DNA from: Pseudomonadota bacterium
GTDB lineage: Bacteria > Bdellovibrionota_C > UBA2361 > OMIW01
Assembly: GCA_900299205.1 (NCBI GenBank)
Contig: OMIW01000183.1
Location: 1 to 16,769, forward strand
Reading direction: 5' to 3'
Length of the DNA: 16,769 bases
Part shown: positions 14,681-16,769 of the stretch, piece after piece
Position numbering within the stretch: the first letter of the stretch is position 1
Layout: every line of letters begins with the position of its first letter
Program-made: the position numbers and the translations under genes
Notes under the pieces: model-generated
Seen by the model: the letters and a program-made list of their open reading frames with translations, nothing else
The model's database searches: none
What the model was told of the DNA's origin: nothing

Positions 14681-15985
14681 ATGGCTAAATCTCACATCGC
14701 TGCCGGGGCAGCGGGGGTCGCAATTTCCGCTGGTGCCTTTACGATTGGCTCCTTATCTATTCTCAATTCACTATCCTCGCGTAACTCATCGGGAGGTCAG
14801 ACTCTTCACCCGAGCTGTTTGCCTGAGGTGAATGTTCCGTCAAAAGACGCTCTCGAGAGTTCATCCGAGCGGACTTTAGTATTCTCCGATACACCCCTCA
14901 AGGCTCCTCCCACTTCCCCGTATTCCAGTCGGGAACAACCGGACTTTACTTCTTTTATTCTAGAGAGAATCAAAGAAGGCTCGGTAACAGTTGATGAGGG
15001 ATTGAAGGATTCAGCGAGTTCGGGCTCGGGATTCTGGATTAAATTAAAAGATGAGCTGTATATCGTCACGAACGCTCATGTCGTCCAGGATGCCCTTGAT
15101 GATGGAGACAGTCTCGTTTCGATAACGACACCCGGGGGGGAATCACTTCCGGTAAGAATAGTAGGAGTGGACACGCACACCGACATTGCGCTCCTTAGGC
15201 CAATTCAAAGGCCCTTGGGATCAGTCGCAGCGTTGCCCTTGGGAGATTCTAACGAATTACTTCAGGGTACGCGGGTAGCAACGGTCGGGGCTGCACTTGG
15301 ATTACCCTTCAGCTCCTCTGAAGGAAAAATTTCAGGGCCACGGCGAGCGCTCGACCCCGCTTATCCCTGGCCCGTCTTGCAGGTTTCCGCAGAGGTTAAT
15401 CCGGGGAATTCGGGAGGCCCTCTCGTCTATGTCTCGGATGGCGAGGTCAAGGTCGGGGGGATTGTTTTTGCCCGTCGCGCGCCCTCGGACAATATTGGGT
15501 TCGTGATACCAATAAACGAAGTGAAGGGACTCTTTGAAGAGCTGGCTCAGAAGGGAGGCGTTTCCCATTCGTTCATCGGAGCCTGTGTTGTTGATCTATC
15601 GCCAACCCTTTTTAATGAATTGAGGGTCGGAGGTTTAGTGGAAGCGCTTCAGCTGAAAGGAAGACAGCACACGAATGGCGTTCTCGTGACGAAGGTGCGT
15701 GAGCACTCAGCCGCGGAGGAGGCGGGCCTTCGGGCGGGCGACCTCATAAAAGGAGTCAACGGAGAGTTGATACCAACAACCGCCGGTGCTGCCTATCTGA
15801 GAGAGTTCATCGCAGGGCTTCCTTCGGATGGAACCGCGCTTTTGACCATCGTGCGAAGGATTGCCGGCGAAGACAGGACGTTGAATATGTCGGTCCGGGT
15901 CGAACCCCGTCCCGCCGAGTTGAAGATACCCGGACTGAAAGTACCTCAGCTCGCTGTTCTCCCAATCTTTCCTATTTCAATGTGA
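14681..15985 (+). CDS. HtrA/DegP-type serine protease with one PDZ domain (second of two)
   Basis: A 434-residue S1C-family protease. The frame is open to a GTG at 14648; ATG 14669 and ATG 14681 are in frame. I chose 14681 because a GGA lies 7 nt before it and the protein then opens with K plus a hydrophobic segment (IAAGAAGVAISAGAFTIG), a signal peptide or membrane anchor. Triad residues are H133 (VTNAHVV), D168 (THTDIALL) and S244 (NPGNSGGPL). The PDZ domain is at about 330-408 (GVLVTKVREHSAAEEAGLRAGDLIKGVNG), and a Pro/Leu-rich tail ends in PIFPISM. The usual QTDAAIN before the catalytic serine reads QVSAEVN here. The long Ser/Pro-rich region at residues 30-90 is a probable flexible linker. 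It is clearly paralogous to the first protease but strongly diverged. Confidence 0.94.
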   Translation: MAKSHIAAGAAGVAISAGAFTIGSLSILNSLSSRNSSGGQTLHPSCLPEVNVPSKDALESSSERTLVFSDTPLKAPPTSPYSSREQPDFTSFILERIKEGSVTVDEGLKDSASSGSGFWIKLKDELYIVTNAHVVQDALDDGDSLVSITTPGGESLPVRIVGVDTHTDIALLRPIQRPLGSVAALPLGDSNELLQGTRVATVGAALGLPFSSSEGKISGPRRALDPAYPWPVLQVSAEVNPGNSGGPLVYVSDGEVKVGGIVFARRAPSDNIGFVIPINEVKGLFEELAQKGGVSHSFIGACVVDLSPTLFNELRVGGLVEALQLKGRQHTNGVLVTKVREHSAAEEAGLRAGDLIKGVNGELIPTTAGAAYLREFIAGLPSDGTALLTIVRRIAGEDRTLNMSVRVEPRPAELKIPGLKVPQLAVLPIFPISM

Positions 15986-15988
15986 GAG

Positions 15989-16013
15989 GCTGCACCTTCA
16001 TAGAGGGTGCAGC
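15989..16013 (+). terminator. Strong hairpin directly after the second HtrA gene
   Basis: GCTGCACCTTC and GAGGGTGCAGC form an 11-bp stem (one G-U pair) with a 3-nt loop, starting 4 nt after the stop codon. No T tract follows, so it is either a non-canonical terminator or an mRNA 3'-end stabiliser. Confidence 0.5.
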
Positions 16014-16031
16014 GAGCTTGGAAGGGGGTTG

Positions 16032-16083
16032 AAAAACCGTCCTCTTGGGCTTGTTTTATTGAAATTTCAAACCGCCCAAGGGG
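16032..16083 (-). terminator. Hairpin between convergent HtrA and galU, possible galU terminator
   Basis: CCTCTTGGGC (16041-16050) and GCCCAAGGGG (16074-16083) form a 10-bp stem with one wobble pair. The loop contains the perfect palindrome TTGAAATTTCAA (16059-16070). On the minus strand five T (plus-strand A16032-16036) follow after 4 nt. It starts about 65 nt after the galU stop. It may act in both directions. Confidence 0.5.
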
Positions 16084-16148
16084 CATTTCTCACCATTCAG
16101 AGTGTCCTTGAAAAAGGCGGTTATTCTCCTGAAAACTGAGAACGAGAG

Positions 16149-16769
16149 TTATCCAGCCGCCACAATCTCTTTCATATACTCCATCAACTTGGGCGCAATC
16201 TCTGGATTTTTTAACCCATACGCAATATTCGCCTGCAGAAAACCAAACTTGTCGCCTGCATCGTATCTTTGTCCCTCAAATCGGTAGCCCACGAATCCAT
16301 CCCGCGCTCTCAGGGTGTTCATCGCATCGGTAAGTTGGATCTCTCCTCCCTTACCGGGGAGCGTCTTTTCAAGAATTTCGAATATCTCGGGGGTGAGGAT
16401 ATACCGCCCGACGATCGCGAGATTAGAGGGAGCATCCGCAAGCTTCGGTTTTTCTACCATCGCGGTGATGTCTATTTCTCTGTCCGATAGTGATGTACCC
16501 CCACAGATACCGAACTTGGGAACGTCGTCGTTATCGACCGGCATCAGAGCAACCACTGATTTATGGTACCGCTCATAGACCGATATCATCTGCTTAGTGC
16601 ATGGCACTGATGCGTCTACAAGATCATCCCCGAGAAGTACGGCAAACGGCTCATCGCCGATAATCTCTTTGGCGCACAGGACAGCGTGACCCAAACCCCG
16701 TGGCTGTTGCTGTCTAATGGATACGACTTTAACGAGATTCGCTTGGTCGTTGAGGCAGCGAGCGAGATC
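16149..16769 (-). CDS. galU: UTP-glucose-1-phosphate uridylyltransferase (N-terminus cut by window edge)
   Basis: GalU makes UDP-glucose from UTP and glucose-1-phosphate for envelope polysaccharides and lipopolysaccharide core sugars. The 206 residues present begin inside the nucleotidyltransferase fold at the right edge: SIRQQQPRGLGHAVLCA, FAVLLGDDLVD, PKFGICGG, TAMVEKP, GRYILTPEIFEILE, GKGGEIQLTDAM and YRFEGQRYDAGDKFGFLQANI. All are standard GalU motifs. Homologues are about 290-300 residues, so around 90 N-terminal residues, including the GXGTR nucleotide-binding loop, lie outside the window. The end at a TAA (16149) is followed by the hairpin at 16041-16083. The gene converges on the second protease. 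Confidence 0.96.
   Translation of the reverse strand, partial: DLARCLNDQANLVKVVSIRQQQPRGLGHAVLCAKEIIGDEPFAVLLGDDLVDASVPCTKQMISVYERYHKSVVALMPVDNDDVPKFGICGGTSLSDREIDITAMVEKPKLADAPSNLAIVGRYILTPEIFEILEKTLPGKGGEIQLTDAMNTLRARDGFVGYRFEGQRYDAGDKFGFLQANIAYGLKNPEIAPKLMEYMKEIVAAG

Noticed and set aside
1-16769. Search by eye for CRISPR arrays, transposases, integrases, toxin-antitoxin pairs and 4.5S RNA
   Set aside because: No regularly spaced repeats, no transposase or integrase motifs, no toxin-antitoxin pair and no conserved 4.5S core were seen on either strand.

Overview
The window (about 53% GC by eye, dense single-copy genes, short intergenic gaps) looks like ordinary chromosome from a Gram-negative bacterium. 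Evidence for that is a pair of exported HtrA-type proteases, a periplasmic-type solute-binding protein, and a large membrane-bound hybrid histidine kinase. No phage, insertion sequence, plasmid or CRISPR signature is visible. I cannot place the organism to a phylum. Deltaproteobacteria-like lineages are a guess only, resting on gene content.

Left part (1-3400): the signal recognition particle GTPase gene ffh enters from the left edge on the minus strand, its last codons cut off. Upstream of it, also on the minus strand, is a 241-residue protein I do not recognise. Divergent from that is a small predicted membrane protein with a glycine-rich tail. A small zinc-ribbon-like protein then converges on it from the minus strand.

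Middle (3500-9100): two glycine tRNAs (anticodons GCC and CCC) lie in tandem, followed by the probable operon nadC-birA (NAD synthesis; biotin-protein ligase without a DNA-binding domain). Converging on birA is a 1028-residue hybrid sensor kinase (sensor, HisKA, HATPase, degenerate receiver, canonical receiver, HPt). Next on the minus strand is bioA, which makes the biotin precursor DAPA, with a credible terminator behind it. So birA and bioA bracket the kinase; whether this means anything is untested.

Right part (10500-16000): a plus-strand run holds a solute-binding protein with an N-terminal signal and an unusual C-terminal membrane anchor (no permease or ATPase gene beside it), a doubtful small ORF, a LOG-family protein with a long N-terminal extension, and two consecutive trypsin-like HtrA/DegP-type proteases, each with one PDZ domain. 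A structured stretch precedes the first protease, and strong hairpins follow the second. The right edge cuts through galU (UTP-glucose-1-phosphate uridylyltransferase, minus strand), so its N-terminus is missing.

I found no clear multi-gene novel system. The items most worth a second look are the doubly anchored solute-binding protein without transporter genes, the unlike tandem HtrA pair with a structured leader, the kinase between two biotin genes, the mutually exclusive hairpins upstream of the kinase, and the two unrecognised proteins around 1.5-2.9 kb.
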